Origin: an uncultured Verrucomicrobiota bacterium
GTDB lineage: Bacteria; Verrucomicrobiota; Kiritimatiellia; RFP12; UBA3636
Assembly: GCA_946534745.1 (NCBI GenBank)
Contig: CAMNDA010000213.1
Coordinates: 1 to 6,155, forward strand
Direction of reading: 5' to 3'
DNA length: 6,155 nt
Below are positions 5,284 through 6,155 of this stretch, piece by piece. A program made the position numbers and the translations under genes. The notes under the pieces are model-generated. The model searched no databases, was not told where the DNA came from, and saw only the letters and a list, made by a program, of their open reading frames with translations. Numbering within the stretch: the first letter of the stretch is position 1; each line of letters begins with the position of its first letter.

Positions 5284-5500
5284 GGCGTGTTGTGTTGATT
5301 TGGTTTTGATGGGGTTCGCTCCGGGGAGCGGGCAAGGGGGCAGGGCTTGATCTCCAGTTCGAACGGGCCGCAGAAACGGGAGATTTCGGCCGCCTGCGCG
5401 AGCCGGCCCTGCCGTCTCGCGAGGCGGCCGGGCATCGGATGTCGGGGGAAGCGGGGATTCATGGTGGAGGAAGTGGCGAAACGAGCCTACGCGCCGCGCG
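5284..5500. other. Spacer between esterase and collar gene
   Basis: The 217-bp spacer contains the 25-bp copy of the esterase 3' end at 5349-5373 and a weak GC-rich inverted repeat around 5325-5338 (CGCTC/GAGCG, 4-base loop, no T-run). The 60-codon open frame 5462-5280 that covers it overlaps the collar start codon and has no family resemblance apart from the esterase-like tail. I see no clear promoter for the collar gene. Confidence 0.6.
5349..5373 (-). pseudogene. Possible relic of a second esterase 3' end
   Basis: These 25 bases match 5510-5534, the last codons of the esterase, at 23 positions. Read on the minus strand they give CGPFELEIKP, against CGPFELEIEP at the true esterase C-terminus. 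Similarity stops on both sides: the frame continues past the place where the esterase has its stop, and upstream residues do not match the family. It may be the leftover of a deleted tandem paralogue or a small local duplication. The match is short, so chance or simple duplication cannot be excluded. Confidence 0.4.
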
Positions 5501-6155
5501 TTAAGGTTCGATCTCCAGCTCGAACGGCCCGCAGGGGAGGCCTTCGCCGTTCACGAGGTTGCAGTCGGGGTAGTCGTCCCAGGCGTAACGGACGGCGGTC
5601 GGCGTCCAAGAGAGGAGGGAAAGACCGTCGTGGTCCAACACGACGACGGACCGTCCGCCGCGGATTTCGATCGTGGCGTCGACCGGAACCGTGAATTGCC
5701 CGTCGGTGACCTGAAATCCTCGAACCTCTTTGCCGTCGGAAGTCGACAGGCCTTTCTCGTTGTCGAATTCGACGACAAGGGTGTCTTCCAGATAGTTGAC
5801 GAAGACCGTGTCGAACTCGACGGGTGCGTCGGGGGAAACCCGACGCACCTTCACGGCTTTCGGAACCGGCCCGGACTCGGCGAGATCCGTGGCGCCGTAG
5901 GTGCGCGCGAGGGCGAGGCGGGCGAGGCGTTCGCCGACGGTCTTCTTGTCCTTGGGGTGGATGTCGCGGTGGTCGCCGACGTCGATCGCGACGGCGGTGC
6001 CGCAGTGCGGGACGGTTTCGCCGAGCTGCATCTGCGTCCAGCGCATCCGCGCCCACGCGGAGTCCAGCGGCTCCGCGTGCGTCTCCTTGAACGCGGCGAG
6101 CTGCACGAGGTAGACCGGGAAGCCCGCGTCGTCGTGCACGAAGCCCTTCCGCCAC
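5501..6155 (-). CDS. Sialate O-acetylesterase (SASA) family protein, C-terminal part
   Basis: The right edge cuts this gene; 217 residues and the TAA stop are visible. The frame reads from WRKGF at the edge, so the GTG at 6139 is an internal valine codon and not the start. The family are SGNH-type carbohydrate acetylesterases that remove acetyl groups, classically from O-acetylated sialic acids; some members act on other acetylated glycans. Family landmarks: WRKGF...FPVYLVQLAAF near the edge, then a stretch equivalent to the family's 'IDVGD...DIHPKDKKTVGERLARLALARTYG', which carries the likely catalytic His in DIHP, and the C-terminal VRYAWDDYPDCNLVNGEGLPCGPFELEI. Between them lies a beta-rich accessory region. 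The nucleophile Ser block and any signal peptide are outside the window. It is followed by 217 bp before the collar gene, so co-transcription is uncertain. Neighbouring exported proteins suit an enzyme that acts on host or dietary glycans outside the cytoplasm. Confidence 0.93.
   Translation of the reverse strand, partial: WRKGFVHDDAGFPVYLVQLAAFKETHAEPLDSAWARMRWTQMQLGETVPHCGTAVAIDVGDHRDIHPKDKKTVGERLARLALARTYGATDLAESGPVPKAVKVRRVSPDAPVEFDTVFVNYLEDTLVVEFDNEKGLSTSDGKEVRGFQVTDGQFTVPVDATIEIRGGRSVVVLDHDGLSLLSWTPTAVRYAWDDYPDCNLVNGEGLPCGPFELEIEP

Noticed and set aside
5325..5338. Terminator hairpin upstream of the collar gene
   Set aside because: The stem has only five pairs and no T-run follows on the minus strand.
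5280..5462. 60-codon minus-strand gene
   Set aside because: It overlaps the collar start codon, has no family support, and is explained by the esterase-tail duplication.

Overview
The window is GC-rich DNA from a Gram-negative-type bacterium that exports many proteins. All five genes I can support lie on the minus strand. The set fits a host-associated (gut or rumen) member of the Verrucomicrobiota/Kiritimatiellota/Lentisphaerota group: a SASA-family acetylesterase, a serpin, a GLUG-like surface domain, a recurring 'F-x-YQG-x-LR' secreted module, mostly no Shine-Dalgarno sequence, and dispersed short repeats at gene edges. This placement is inference from style; no marker gene is present.

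Layout in the direction of transcription (high to low coordinates): (1) 6155-5501, the last 217 residues of a sialate O-acetylesterase (SASA) family protein, 5' end outside the window. (2) 5500-5284, a spacer with a 25-bp near-copy of the esterase's 3' end. (3) 5283-4246, a complete secreted 345-aa protein: signal peptide, 'YQG' module, beta-rich linker, C-terminal phage-tail-collar (Mdp-like) domain. Its signal peptide is partly encoded by a 7-bp tandem repeat. (4) 4245-4035, a spacer filled with CAGGAT-type repeats: two direct 50-bp copies and one inverted copy that can pair with either. (5) 4034-2823, a complete exported serpin. (6) 2809-1304, a 501-aa exported helical protein of unknown family with an internal duplication. 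(7) 1282 to the left edge, the first 427 residues of a secreted GLUG-like, Cys-rich protein carrying the same 98-residue 'YQG' module as gene 3. Its leader is encoded by four hairpin-forming repeats.

The serpin, the 501-aa protein and the GLUG-like protein are separated by only 13 and 21 bp and are probably one transcript. The 501-aa protein and the GLUG-like protein would then be cell-envelope or extracellular partners of a protease inhibitor. The two 'YQG' proteins look like members of one paralogous surface family. The acetylesterase suggests use of O-acetylated glycans.

The most unusual aspects are the repeats: three different repeat families sit at the start of, or just upstream of, three exported-protein genes. 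Two of them are translated as part of a signal peptide, and one is a 7-bp repeat whose copy number would decide the reading frame. Also worth a look are a serpin with two altered shutter residues, and an undescribed duplicated helical protein directly behind it.
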